DNA of 64,000 bases from assembly GCA_036873755.1 (NCBI GenBank), contig JAVTVY010037013.1, positions 1 through 64,000 of the forward strand, written 5' to 3'. Position numbers and translations under genes: made by a program. Origin of the DNA: Hanleya hanleyi. Lineage: Eukaryota > Mollusca > Polyplacophora > Lepidopleurida > Hanleyidae. A model generated the notes under the pieces. It was not told where the DNA came from and ran no database searches. It saw only the letters and a program-made list of their open reading frames with translations. This document shows, piece after piece, positions 11,509 through 21,413 of the stretch. Each line of letters starts with the position of its first letter. The first letter of the stretch is position 1.

Positions 11509-14500
11509 GTGTAGGAAGGTTGGACACACATAAACTATGTAGGTAGGTCCCATAACTAATCTGATAAAATGCAATTAACTAGCTCACTCAAATCAGTGAC
11601 GTAACATGTACTCAGAATACATAGGTCGCTGTGTGAAGTCCGATCACCTATACTATGTGTAGGAAGGTTGGACACACATAAACTATGTATGTAGGTCCCA
11701 TAACTAATCTGTGATAAAATGCAATTAACTAGCTCACTCAAATCAGTGATATAACATGTACTCAGAATACATAGGTCGCTGTGTTAAGTCCGATCACCTA
11801 TACTATGTGTAGGAAAGTTGGACACACATAAACTATGTATGTAGGTCCCAAAACTAAACTGTGATAAATGCAATTAACTTGCTCACTCAAATATTTCAGA
11901 TCAGTGATATTAACAGACAATTATGCCATATGTATACAGTAATATTTCATCATACAGCAGTAAGCTAAAAAAAGTTAATAATAATCATGATAATCATTTT
12001 GCATCTTGAAGTTTTCATTCCTTAGATGAGGAGTGTTATGAGTCTAACATCAGTTGAAAAGGAGGCATCAAACTTATTGTAGGTGGTACCATCTTGGATG
12101 TTACTAAACCTCCCCAGACTCCCTTCCCCATTATTGTAACCCCTGTTACTTGTGGTTTCTGTGATTCATGAATTGGTAGAATTCAATGTTTACATTTTAG
12201 CTTTTCATATCTTTAGTTGTTCATTTGATTGCAAATAGTCTAGTGTTTATTTAGAGCATTCATAAAGTTAGACCGCGGTTCACAGTTCCTTATTCGTCAT
12301 CCAGCGACTCATAGCCGCACCCCAAGCAGCGACCCCTGGCGTCAGATTTGGGATACAAATATGCAAAGATATCGATTCCACATGAACTCTTGTATATAGA
12401 TGAAGCTAGGTATTCGTACTGTTAGAAATCAGATCTGTTATTAGATTATATCCGAATATGATTTAAATATATGAATTTTATTTCAATTAGTGTGTATTTG
12501 TTGATGTATGTTCTGAAATATCCTTCACTTTCTTACAGGTTGATATACTTTTCACTGATGACTGCAAGAAATAACACTGGGATGTAACTTGGTTGCTCAT
12601 ATGGTTCCGATGTATTTGCAAGAATTTAGAATTTAGCAAAATCTGCAAATACATGTACAATTTGCACCACAACAATCCGGTGCAGATTTCATTTAAATCT
12701 GCATCTGGATGAACGTTAAACCTTGATTTGGTTGTACGTTTAACCTTGATGTGGTTGTACGTTGAACCTATTTCTGAGAAAACATTGAACCTGAATCTGG
12801 TTATACGTTGAACCAGTAATTGGTTATAGGCAACACCAAATTTTGGTTCAGGGTTTTCCATGGTTAAACGTTGAACCAGAAACTGGTTCAACGTTTACCT
12901 TTCGGTTCAACGTTACACCTTTTCGTGGTTGAACTTTTAACCTCATTTCAGTTCAACGTTAAACCTTGATGTGGTTGTACGTTTAACCTTGATGTGGTTG
13001 TACGTTGAACCTATTTCTGAGAAAACATTGAACCTGAATCTGGTTATACGTTGAACCAGTAATTGGTTATAGGTAACACCAAATTTTGGTTGAGGGTTTT
13101 CCATGGTTAAACGTTGAACCAGAAACTGGTTCAACGTTTACCTTTCAGTTCGACGTTACACCTTTTCGTGGTTGAACGTTTAACCTCATTTCAGTTCAAC
13201 GTTGAATTTTGCTTGGTGCAACGTTGAACCAGTTTATGGTTGCAACCGGGTTACATCCACTTTATGGTTGAACGTTTACTCAGCGTTTTTACAGTGTGTT
13301 TTACAGTCTGTGTTGTCTGCAGAAGGATGTTGAAGACCATGTGAGATCGGTTGGCTCACATGTAGTCCGACCAGCAAGATATGTGCTTGGTTGACTCTTA
13401 CGACTTATTGTCTGTGCTCCGCGTTCCAATCTACCGATTTCACTCGTAAAATGCTGCAATCCGATAACAAAAGGTATAAACCTTCATGACAATGGAACGA
13501 ATTTGGTGTATTTTATGCGAGAAATCCCTAAAGAATTCGGTCCCTCACCAACCCGATGTTGATCAGTATAATCCCTCTCTACCGCTTATTTCATCTGTAG
13601 CTTCTCGTCAGTCAGACATGATTAATATGTAACCTTACTCCAACCCCGATGAATCCATGACCATGTCACTGATATATTCAAATTCACGCCTTCGTTGTCA
13701 GGTATCCGTTAGTTGAAGTCTCATATCTCTAGCCAATCACAAGATACCGGATATTGTCCAGTTTGATGACTTCACTCACCTACATCAGTCACAAATCACT
13801 CCTATTCTAATCTTATGCCTCGGAAAATCCGTTCGCCTGAAACCCTGACGTCATCCAGGGGCATAGGGGTCAAAAGTCACATGAGGAGGAAAAGCAATCC
13901 TCCATGTTAAACGCATAGATGATTAGCTGGCGGTTACACCCTATGTACTGCTCACATGACAGACCAGCGTCACGACCACTGCCACACTGTAGAGTGTAAG
14001 ATTTTCATTAGGATACTAAGCACGACTGACAATTATTGTTACCTATATGCAGTATATTAGGGTCTATGCCTAGGTGTCCGTCTCCACATTTGTTCCTATA
14101 TGCAATATATTGGGGCAGGGGCGGCGGAACCGGGGGTGCCAGGGGGACCAGGCCCCCCCAATATTCAGAGAGGGAGGGCCAAGGACCACTTTGCCCCCCC
14201 CCCCCCCAATAATTGCGCTTAACCAATTGGTCTCCATAATAATTTCGCTCAGCACTAACGCCTATGCATGTGCACGGGTATTTGGAATTTACAATACCAT
14301 GGTATAGCGTTTCCTGTTCTCCTGTGTAGGCCTAATGGTGTCAAACTTGCGACCTATAGCTACTCTACAGAATGCGTTATCGGCAAACTGAGAATTATTC
14401 TCGAACTAATGTATAGTCTACCTTCTGGTGATCTCGTGCAAGTAGTATAAATATCCACGATATCTGTTGATGTGAAAGTTCACGAAGGAGTCCTGTGTGT

Positions 14501-14660
14501 GGATGTGGTTAAATTCTGTACGGTACTACTGTTCTGATACCTGCTCTTACTGACACGCTCGCTTAATCAATTTGTCAGACATGTTGAATGAATTTAAATG
14601 ACTTGTATCTACCATTTGACATGATAAGGAGATAAGGCGGCATTTTGGCCTGTGCGTGGT
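11509..14660 (+). repeat. Tandem segmental duplication, copy 2 (about 3.15 kb)
   Basis: Second copy of 8394-11508. It ends at TGTGCGTGGT (14651-14660), after which the transposon that was cut short in copy 1 continues to its right end. The duplication therefore happened after that transposon inserted. Confidence 0.92.
12710..13270. repeat. Second copy of the palindromic-site array
   Basis: Duplicate of 9597-10160 within copy 2 of the tandem duplication. A few substitutions fall inside individual sites, for example GTTGAACTTTTAACC near 12930. Confidence 0.8.
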
Positions 14661-15555
14661 GCGGTTGAAATCGAAAAAATGTCCTAAAAATAAATGTCTT
14701 TTGATGTAACGGCAAGAGAGCATAATATGTGAAAGTTCTAGCTCGATTGCATGATCATTATAGTATGAAATTGAAATCCGCAGCATGTGCTATTTCGTGA
14801 AAAACTTGTAGGGTGTTGTAGCGACTGCCGCGATAATTTTGATCCATGTTAGGTTAACTTTATTGAATGTATTGAACCTCGTGTTGAAACCCTCAGGATT
14901 CCTGCATCGCAAATACATTCAATTAATTGCAATGTCGAAAATATACCAACATCTGTCCAGTGTTTGTCCTATCTAGCTTCAGCGGGAATCCCCGGCCGTG
15001 TTCCTCAACTTAATATTCCGTATTAAGATGGCCGCCTCTCCTGCTTGCCGATAAAGAATCATGGTGGCGGGCATTGCAGTTGATTTAATATAATTAAATT
15101 ATAATTTATCCCTGAAGATGACTGAAATTGTAGTTGATGGCACCCACAATTTTTCATCCGATTCGAATTTAAATAACGAAAAGTATTATCGACGGCTTCT
15201 TCTCTTGCTGGGGTCCCGGTGTTAAAAATAGCAACGGGACACATTTGATGCAGAAAAGACGAAATATTTATCTACTGTCACTGAAATAGGAAACGCACAA
15301 GACGATGTTGAATCAGCTGGACTCTGCATCGATGTTCCGCGTTTCGGAAGAGTTAAAAATAGGAAAACTCGCTGCTAATTATCACCCCTAATAGGCCTCG
15401 GAAATGCTCTAAAATGCGTTAAATGGACGCTAAAATTTCAAATTTTTCCGGGGGAGAACCCCCGCACCCCCCGCTTCGCGGGAGGGGAACACACCCTCCC
15501 GGTCCCACCCCCGGTTTGCCCCCCCCCCAATATTTAACTCCTTCCGCCGCCCCTG
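14116..15555. mobile_element. Non-autonomous DNA transposon, 14-bp TIRs, 5-bp TSD (TGGGG)
   Basis: The left end CAGGGGCGGCGGAA (14116-14129) is the exact reverse complement of TTCCGCCGCCCCTG at 15542-15555. TGGGG flanks both sides (14111-14115 and 15556-15560). Removing the element restores an ordinary unit of the 55-bp minisatellite (TATGCAATATAT-TGGGG-TCTGTACTCC), which supports the boundaries. G/C-rich subterminal stretches follow both ends. No transposase frame exists in its 1.44 kb. CAGGG termini are common in hAT elements, but an 8-bp duplication would be the usual hAT sign, so the family stays open. Confidence 0.85.
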
Positions 15556-15560
15556 TGGGG

Positions 15561-15740
15561 TCTGTACTCCAGGTGTTCTTCTCCACAATTGTTACCTATA
15601 TGCAATGTATTAGTGGTGTCTGAACATGTACATCAGGTGTCGGTCTCCACAATTGTTCCCTATATGCAATATATTAGGGTCTATGCCTCAGGTGTGGGTC
15701 TTCACAATTGTTCCCTATAGTATATGCAATGTATTAGGGC
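15561..15740. repeat. 55-bp minisatellite (CTATATGCAATATATTAGGG...)
   Basis: About three units here, one unit around 14050-14110 and 10930-10990, and a longer run at 50040-50400. Unit landmarks are GTGTCCGTCTCCACAATTG and TATGCAATATATTAGGG. Confidence 0.85.
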
Positions 15741-16160
15741 ATGTGCTATACTGGTATATGTTTCTGGTACATGTATGTACTAGTATATGATACCAATATC
15801 TACTGGTATGTGTCACCGGTATATATATATGCTAGCGGCATGGAGTGGTATATGTTACCGGCATGTCAGTTAAGCTTGTACGTCAATGCGCCTATTTTGA
15901 AGGCCTGGGTTTGGTATATGGTACAGGTTTCCAGTATGTACTGGTATATGTCTCCGTTATGTACCGGTATATGCTACCAGTATATGTTACTAGTATGTAC
16001 TTGCATATATTACCAAAATGTACTGGTAGATGTAAACAGCGTGTACTGGTATATGTTATCCGTATGTACTGATATATGTTAATGGCATCTAATGGTACAT
16101 GTTACCGGAATGTACTGATACATGTTAACGGTATTTACAGATATATGTTACCAGTACTAT
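15741..16160. repeat. Degenerate 22-24 bp minisatellite (TACTGGTATATGTTACC...)
   Basis: Diverged units run across the interval and reappear briefly at 50400-50480, again directly after the 55-bp array. The pair of arrays is thus a duplicated module. Confidence 0.75.
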
Positions 16161-17114
16161 TTGACCACCAGTGTGAATTTTCATGTGCATAGTTAGTTTG
16201 CTCTTTGTGATCAGCTATAGTTACACAATGAATAGTGAAATGCTTTCTCTCCAGTCAGAGTTGTGATATATTACGTCAGTGTATTCTGATGTACAACATA
16301 ACGTACAGACAGGACATTTGAAACGTTTCTCTCTCCCGCCATTTCGCAGGTGTACTCTCATACTCTCTGGTCTGCCCAATGTTACAAGCACAATAAATAA
16401 GTTTCTATCCCTTGAAAGTTCCCAAGTGTCATGTAATTTTGGGTGGTAGCACATATTTGTACACACACATTGGACACTAAAAGTGTTTATCTCAATTGTG
16501 AGTTTTCATGTGTGTAATCAGATTTGTTTGACGTGCACTCATGTAATCACACAATAAACACCTGAAAGGCTCCCCAGTGTGACTTCTCGAGTGTTCTCTC
16601 AAATTCTGCTGCTGTGCACACTTGCAATTACATAAAGAAAACTGGAAAGCTTTCTCTCCTGTGCGAGATCTCAAGTGTGCAATCCGTCTCTGATGTTGTG
16701 TACCGTACATTTATATCCACACAAACACTTGAAAGCTTTCTCTCAGGTGAGAGTTCTGATGTGTGTGATCAAGTTCTGCTGTCGTGTACATTTATACTCG
16801 CATAATGAACACTTAAGTTTCTCTCTAGTGCGACAAATCAGATTTTTTGTGTTGGGTACATCTGTACAATGTGTACCTGAAGGGTTTCTCTCCAATGTGA
16901 GTTCTCCAGTGTGAGTTCTCCTGTGTCGTGTCAAAATCTGCTAGTCTGCACACCTGTAATTACATAATGAGCACTTGAAATGTTTCTCGCCAATGTGCAT
17001 TCCACTGTGCCTTGTCAGGTCATGCTGTTGCCTACATTTATACTCACACAATAAATATGCGAAAGTTCTCAAGTGGCTGGGCAGGTCTTACCGATATGAA
17101 CACGCTAAGGGTTT
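16150..17114 (-). pseudogene. Decayed C2H2 finger tail of zinc-finger gene A
   Basis: Minus-strand translation in shifting frames yields finger fragments such as CSLCEYKCTRQQNLITH and CLLCDYMSARQTNLITH, with frameshifts and stops between them (fragments near 16492-16710 and 16743-16934). It continues the array of the intact gene at 17115-18143 beyond a stop codon. The first post-stop finger lacks part of its cysteine half, and the same lesion occurs in gene B, so decay began before the two genes diverged. Confidence 0.75.
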
Positions 17115-18143
17115 CTATCCAGGGTGAATTTTCATGTGTCTGGTCAGGTCAGGCTGCCCTGTACATCTGTACTGACACAATGAACACGCGAACGGTTTCT
17201 CTCCAGTGTGAGTTCTCATGTGTACGATCAGGCAATGTTGTTGCCTGCATTTATACTCACACAATGAACAAGCGAAGGGTTTCTCTCCAGTGTGAATCAT
17301 CATGTGTCTGGTCAAGCTCCCCGGGTGCTTACACCTGTAGTCACACAATAAACACGAGAAGGGTTTCTGTCCAGTGTGAGTTCTCATGTGTATGGTCAGA
17401 TTATGCTGTCGTATACATTTGTACTCACACAATGAACACGCGAAGGGTTTCTCTCCAGTGTGAATTCTCATGTGTGTATTCAGGTGATACTGTTCTGTAC
17501 ATTTGTATTCACACAATGCACACTTGAAGGGTTTCTCTCCAGTGTGAGTTCTCATGTGTCTGGTCAGGTGATGCTGATTTATACATTTGTATGGACACAA
17601 TAAACACGCAAAAGGTTTCTCTCCAGTGTGAGTTCTCATATGTCTGGTCATGTTACGCTTATCTGCACAACTGTAACTACACAATGAGCACAAGAACGGT
17701 TTCTCTCCAGTGTGAGTTCTCATGTGTTTTGTTAGACTGTCCTGCTTTGGACACTTGTAATCACACAATACACACTTGAAAAGTTTCTCTCCAGTGTGGA
17801 TTCTCATGTGTGTGATTAGGCACTGCCTTTGTTTACATTTATACTCACACAAAGAACAAGCGAAGGGTTTCTCTCCAGTGTGAGTCCTCATGTGTCTTGT
17901 TAGACTCTGCTGCTGTGAACAATTGTAATCACACAACACACACTTGAAAGGTTTCTCTCCAGTGTGGATTCTCATGTGTCTGGCCAGGTTATGCTGTCGC
18001 TTACACTTAAACTCGCACAATGGGCATTTGAAAGGGTCCTCTCCAATGTGAGTTCTCATGTGACTGGCCATGTGATGTTGTTTTTTACACTTATACTCGC
18101 ACAATGAACACTCAAGATGCTTTTTATTGCAGTGAGTATCCAT
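17115..18143 (-). CDS. C2H2 zinc-finger protein A, 12 tandem fingers
   Basis: Encodes 342 residues from the ATG at 18143 (MDTHCNKKHLECS...). I prefer this start to the upstream TTG because the paralogue at 57670 begins at the aligned ATG. Twelve C-x2-C-x12-H-x3-H fingers are joined by TGEKPF linkers, most with an additional Cys in the YKC position before the helix. Such tandem arrays normally bind DNA in the nucleus; the target is unknown. No KRAB, BTB or other effector domain is in frame, so an upstream exon is possible. The frame ends with TAG at 17115-17117, exactly at the Glu codon of a GEKP linker, and decayed fingers follow. It may be a truncated but working gene or an early pseudogene. 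Confidence 0.8.
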   Translation of the reverse strand: MDTHCNKKHLECSLCEYKCKKQHHMASHMRTHIGEDPFKCPLCEFKCKRQHNLARHMRIHTGEKPFKCVLCDYNCSQQQSLTRHMRTHTGEKPFACSLCEYKCKQRQCLITHMRIHTGEKLFKCVLCDYKCPKQDSLTKHMRTHTGEKPFLCSLCSYSCADKRNMTRHMRTHTGEKPFACLLCPYKCINQHHLTRHMRTHTGEKPFKCALCEYKCTEQYHLNTHMRIHTGEKPFACSLCEYKCIRQHNLTIHMRTHTGQKPFSCLLCDYRCKHPGSLTRHMMIHTGEKPFACSLCEYKCRQQHCLIVHMRTHTGEKPFACSLCQYRCTGQPDLTRHMKIHPG

Positions 18144-19152
18144 ACTGTTTATATTCGGATTTCGCTTCAAAATTAAACTGTATCGGGTTAGGACAGATGA
18201 CTCAGGGGAAAATAATTCAAACCGTACAATCTACGGGATCTCAGTCTACTTTCGTTGTACAGGAATAGTATTGGGTCTGTACTGTACCGCTTACTCAATG
18301 GTTCATCTCTCAGATAGGTTCCTGTGGTGAGTGGATATCTACCAGCTCAGATAAGGCTATGTATCTTCGCCTCCTCTGTACTCTGAGGGATAAATACATC
18401 AGATTAATGGCATATAAGTGTACTTTATCACTTGTCAAGTAAGGTTTACAGTATTCATTAACTCTTCATGAATAGGTTACGTTTATTCGGAATTGAATCT
18501 TCTTCTTTTTGGAGTCGTGGGTAAATCTGGTCTTTTGTTTCAATTCTGAACATAAGTGAGTGGGAAAGACAATAGTATATAATAAAAATGACAGATGGTC
18601 AAGCAAAAAGTGCTCCCCGATTCATACCTTGTGTGGTGTATGAATGGTCCATACTCGGGGCTGTGAGTGAGTGAATAGAATTTGACGTCGCTTTCAACAA
18701 TATTTCAGCCATATATCACGACAAACCAACAAAGCACCGCCCAGCCTCTGGGCTTAGAAAGCACTCGGGCCTCCCAGCGGTTATAAACATCCTATATTCT
18801 ATCTTTTCGCAACCGTCCCATGTTTTAGAATATTATAACTGAACTTTCAAAAATATCAAATAAAACAACAACTATTACCAACTATTACCAATGAAAATCG
18901 TGTATAAATGCCCATGAACTTATACCATTGTAGTCAAGTCACTCCGCATGAACAAGAAAACAACTCCCCGAAATACATATTTCAAAACCCACAACATTAC
19001 CTTGTTATATTATATGCTGTATAACTGAGACATATGAAACGGGTATGTAACTCCAAGATGTACGATGCACAATTTAAGCAAAATCACTTTGGTGACCTGG
19101 ATTTCTCACACCGCCAGGATGTTTACTTTATTTGCATGGAGTTGCAAGTAAC
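18144..19152. other. 5' flank of zinc-finger gene A; paralogous block with short-repeat relic
   Basis: About 18170-18440 is similar to 57720-57990 upstream of gene B, including GGACAGATGACTC and a shared TGGTTCATCTCTCA. From about 18470 to 19150 it is similar to pieces of 30850-33090 (for example GAATTGAATCTT, AACAACTCCCCGAAATACATA and GGTGACCTGGATTTC). A relic near 18665-18715 (GTGAGTGAGTGA, then TTTGACGTCGC) resembles a short dispersed repeat known from molluscs. No exon is evident. Confidence 0.6.
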
Positions 19153-19158
19153 AACAGA
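19153..19158. other. Target-site duplication AACAGA (left)
   Basis: AACAGA immediately precedes the element terminus AGTAGTATAT and is repeated exactly at 26351-26356 after the other terminus. Six-base duplications are characteristic of Maverick/Polinton integration. Confidence 0.9.
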
Positions 19159-20620
19159 AGTAGTATATAAAAGACCGATTCCCGCCCATTTATGCAAATT
19201 TCTGGAGCATGTGTGGAGCTCTCGTCCAATCAGAAGCGAGTATTTCAAATCCGTCACAGAGCTCTCGTCCAATCAGAAGCGAGTATTTCAAATTGACCAA
19301 AAAGCTACCTCCAGCACAGGAGAGTTCCAATTTTTCCAGGTCAAAAATAGTTCCATGTATTCATCCGCGGTGATGCGGTTTTGGTGGTGATGCGGTCTGC
19401 TTCCGCGGAGAAAAAGTAGTCCCTAGATAAAATGGTCCGATTGGGTCGAGTGAGGTATCAAAGTGAAGCTTATGTGAAGGGGCATCTAATGGGCTGGGTG
19501 TGGGGTTGAAATATCGGCATTCTGCGCATGCGCGGTGGCCGAAGGGTATGGAAATAGACGTTTTGGAGCTAGGGGAGCCTCTAATGGATCAATGGGGTCG
19601 AGTGAGGTATCAAAGTGAAGCATTCGTGAAGGGGCATCTAATGGGGTGGGTGTGGGGTTGAAATATCGGCATTCTGCGCATGCGCGGTGGCCCAAGGGTA
19701 TGAAAATAGACGTTTTGGAGCTAGGGGAGCTACTAATGGTCCAATGGGGTCGGGTGAGGTATCAATGTGAAGCCTAGGTGAAGGGGTATTTGATGGCTGG
19801 GTGGGTGCATGTAAAATTTTTCCTGAAAAAAAAACGGAACTCGGACTTTATCGAAAAATCCGGGAAAATACCTATATGGGGTATGGGGGGGTATATAGGT
19901 CGCCGGGCTTAACGGGGCTCGCCTATCAATAGAGTTATCTCCCCCTAGTTCCAGGGTGGGTGTATGTAAAAATTTCCCTGAAAAAATACGGAACACGGAC
20001 TTTATTCTAAATTACGGGAAAATGCCTATATGGGGTATGGGAGGTATAGGATCAATGTTTGTCCCCCTGGGAAACCTACTTCTCGACATTTGCTGTATAG
20101 GTTGTGGGGTCTCGTTTTCTTAGTCTCGTCAAGACAAACATGATAGGAAGTGTCGCGAAGCGAAACGGTGAAATTTTTGAAAAAGTACGATATAGCCCCA
20201 TATAGGCCCATACTGGGGTATAGGACCGATGTTTGTCCCCCTGGGAAACCCACTTCTATACATTTGCGGTAGGGTTGTGGGGTCTCGTTTTCTTAGTCTC
20301 GTCATGTAGAACACGATAGGAAGTGTTGTGGAGCGAATCGGTGAAATTTTTGAAAAAGTACGATATAGCCCCATATAGACATATATATATATAAATATAT
20401 ATTCCCATACTGGGGGTATAGGTTCAATGTTTATCCTACTGGGAAACCTACTTCTAGACATTTGCGATAGGGTTGTGGGGTCTCGTTTTTCACGTCTCGA
20501 CATTTAGAACATGATAGGAAGGGTCCCGGAGCGAAACGGTGAAATTTTTGGAAAAAATCACCGAGGCCTGGGTAAGCCCATAGGCCTATAGTGCATGGCT
20601 ATGGGTGTATAGGACCATAC
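19159..20620 (+). repeat. Left terminal inverted repeat (about 1.46 kb)
   Basis: Contains, from the outside in: TATATAAAAG at +5; an octamer ATGCAAAT at 19192-19199; a 42-bp direct duplication carrying CCAATCAGAAGCGAG (about 19217-19292) that is single in the right repeat; three 150-bp subterminal units with GCGCATGCGC; the AACTCTATTGA-type spacer; and three 175-bp inner units. Confidence 0.9.
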
Positions 20621-20643
20621 GGGGTGGACGTGTTGGAATCTAG

Positions 20644-20796
20644 ATGGAGAGGAGTGCCATCACTCACCACTACTGGACTATGACAGCCATCCTTGATGCT
20701 CGGGCTATGGACCACGAGCGCTCACGCCAGAACCAGCGACGGCTGCTTGGCCTCACACTAGTCTGTGCCCTATTGACCCTGGCGCTGTGGCATTGA
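20644..20796 (+). CDS. Small ORF, 50 aa, with C-terminal hydrophobic segment
   Basis: An ATG at 20644 opens a 50-codon frame ending in TGA at 20794-20796. The N-terminal two thirds are polar (MERSAITHHYW...), then basic (RSRQNQRRLL), followed by a hydrophobic stretch LLGLTLVCALLTLALW that could span a membrane near the C terminus. It would be a tail-anchored-like or viroporin-sized peptide. It lies directly inside the left terminal repeat, 67 bp ahead of ORF1 on the same strand. A weak TATAGG at 20608 might serve as its promoter. I do not recognise it, and its short length makes chance opening possible. Confidence 0.4.
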   Translation: MERSAITHHYWTMTAILDARAMDHERSRQNQRRLLGLTLVCALLTLALWH

Positions 20797-20805
20797 CAGC
20801 GGAAC

Positions 20806-20840
20806 TATAAATACGAGAGACAGACACCATGTGTGTCATT
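20806..20840 (+). promoter_or_regulatory. Core promoter of ORF1: TATAAATA plus TCATT initiator
   Basis: TATAAATA at 20806-20813 and TCATT at 20836-20840 are 30 bp apart, start to start. Transcription beginning at the initiator A (20838) would bypass the ATG at 20829, which opens only a short out-of-frame peptide, and would make the ATG at 20864 the first start codon. Confidence 0.65.
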
Positions 20841-20863
20841 CAACGATCGTCATTGGGTCAAGC

Positions 20864-21361
20864 ATGTCACCCGTCCTACGAGCCATCCTGCCCCTTACAC
20901 CCCAGGTGGGGTTACACGTCTATGTAGATAAAGTCACCCTCGTGGAAGATCGGGATGCCTGTGGGTGGAGTTCGGAGTACACATCCACTACCGTTACGCT
21001 GCACCGTGATGGCTGGACCAAATTTAAACGGGTGTTGAGCGGTGAGCTCGACGGAAACCTCATCCACCTCGAGAACGCTAACTATGTACACCGTGGACCC
21101 TTCTTTGCCCGTGTGGGGCGCTACCACGATCCTACGCAAAGCTTCACCCTAGACCCTGATCTGTGGACAGCCTTGGAGAAAGTGGTGCCTATTGTGGACC
21201 AGCTCTTTACACCGGACGAACGGTCATCAGACCAGTTGGGGTGGGCTCGTGCTATTGAGGACACGCTGGCTGAACCCGATGAACAACTGTCTAGTCATGA
21301 ACCAGACGACGACGCTATAGACTATCCGGCTGAACTGAGTCAACCAACACAACAGTGGTAG
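20864..21361 (+). CDS. ORF1, uncharacterised acidic-tailed protein, 165 aa
   Basis: The start is placed at the ATG at 20864 because the frame's earlier codon (20831) is GTG and because the predicted initiator lies at 20838. The first 110 residues look globular, with alternating hydrophobics (VGLHVYVDKVTL, TVTLHRDGWTKFKRVL); the last 50 are rich in Asp, Glu, Ser and Pro (EPDDDAIDYPAE). No signal peptide or membrane segment is apparent. The 'VTLHRDGWTKF' strand-helix pattern loosely recalls small DNA-binding proteins with PC4-like folds, but this is only a hint and I cannot assign a family. It sits between the small TM ORF and the integrase, same strand, with 52 bp to the integrase ATG. The right arm has lost this gene. 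Confidence 0.65.
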   Translation: MSPVLRAILPLTPQVGLHVYVDKVTLVEDRDACGWSSEYTSTTVTLHRDGWTKFKRVLSGELDGNLIHLENANYVHRGPFFARVGRYHDPTQSFTLDPDLWTALEKVVPIVDQLFTPDERSSDQLGWARAIEDTLAEPDEQLSSHEPDDDAIDYPAELSQPTQQW

Positions 21362-21369
21362 AAAGTTGT

Positions 21370-21405
21370 TATAAATAAACCATACTCTCCGGGTCCATCA
21401 TCATT
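21370..21405 (+). promoter_or_regulatory. Overlapping poly(A) signal of ORF1 and TATA box of integrase, with initiator
   Basis: TATAAATA at 21370-21377 overlaps AATAAA at 21374-21379, twelve bases after the ORF1 stop. TCATT at 21401-21405 lies 31 bp from the TATA start and 13 bp before the integrase ATG. The layout is unusually compact for an animal genome. Confidence 0.65.
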
Positions 21406-21413
21406 GTGTCACC

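Noticed and set aside
17012..17779. Plus-strand frames opposite zinc-finger gene A
   Set aside because: Antisense shadows of the repeated finger and linker sequence.
20829..20930. ATG at 20829 as the ORF1 start
   Set aside because: It is in a different frame, gives only about 34 codons, and lies upstream of the predicted initiator.
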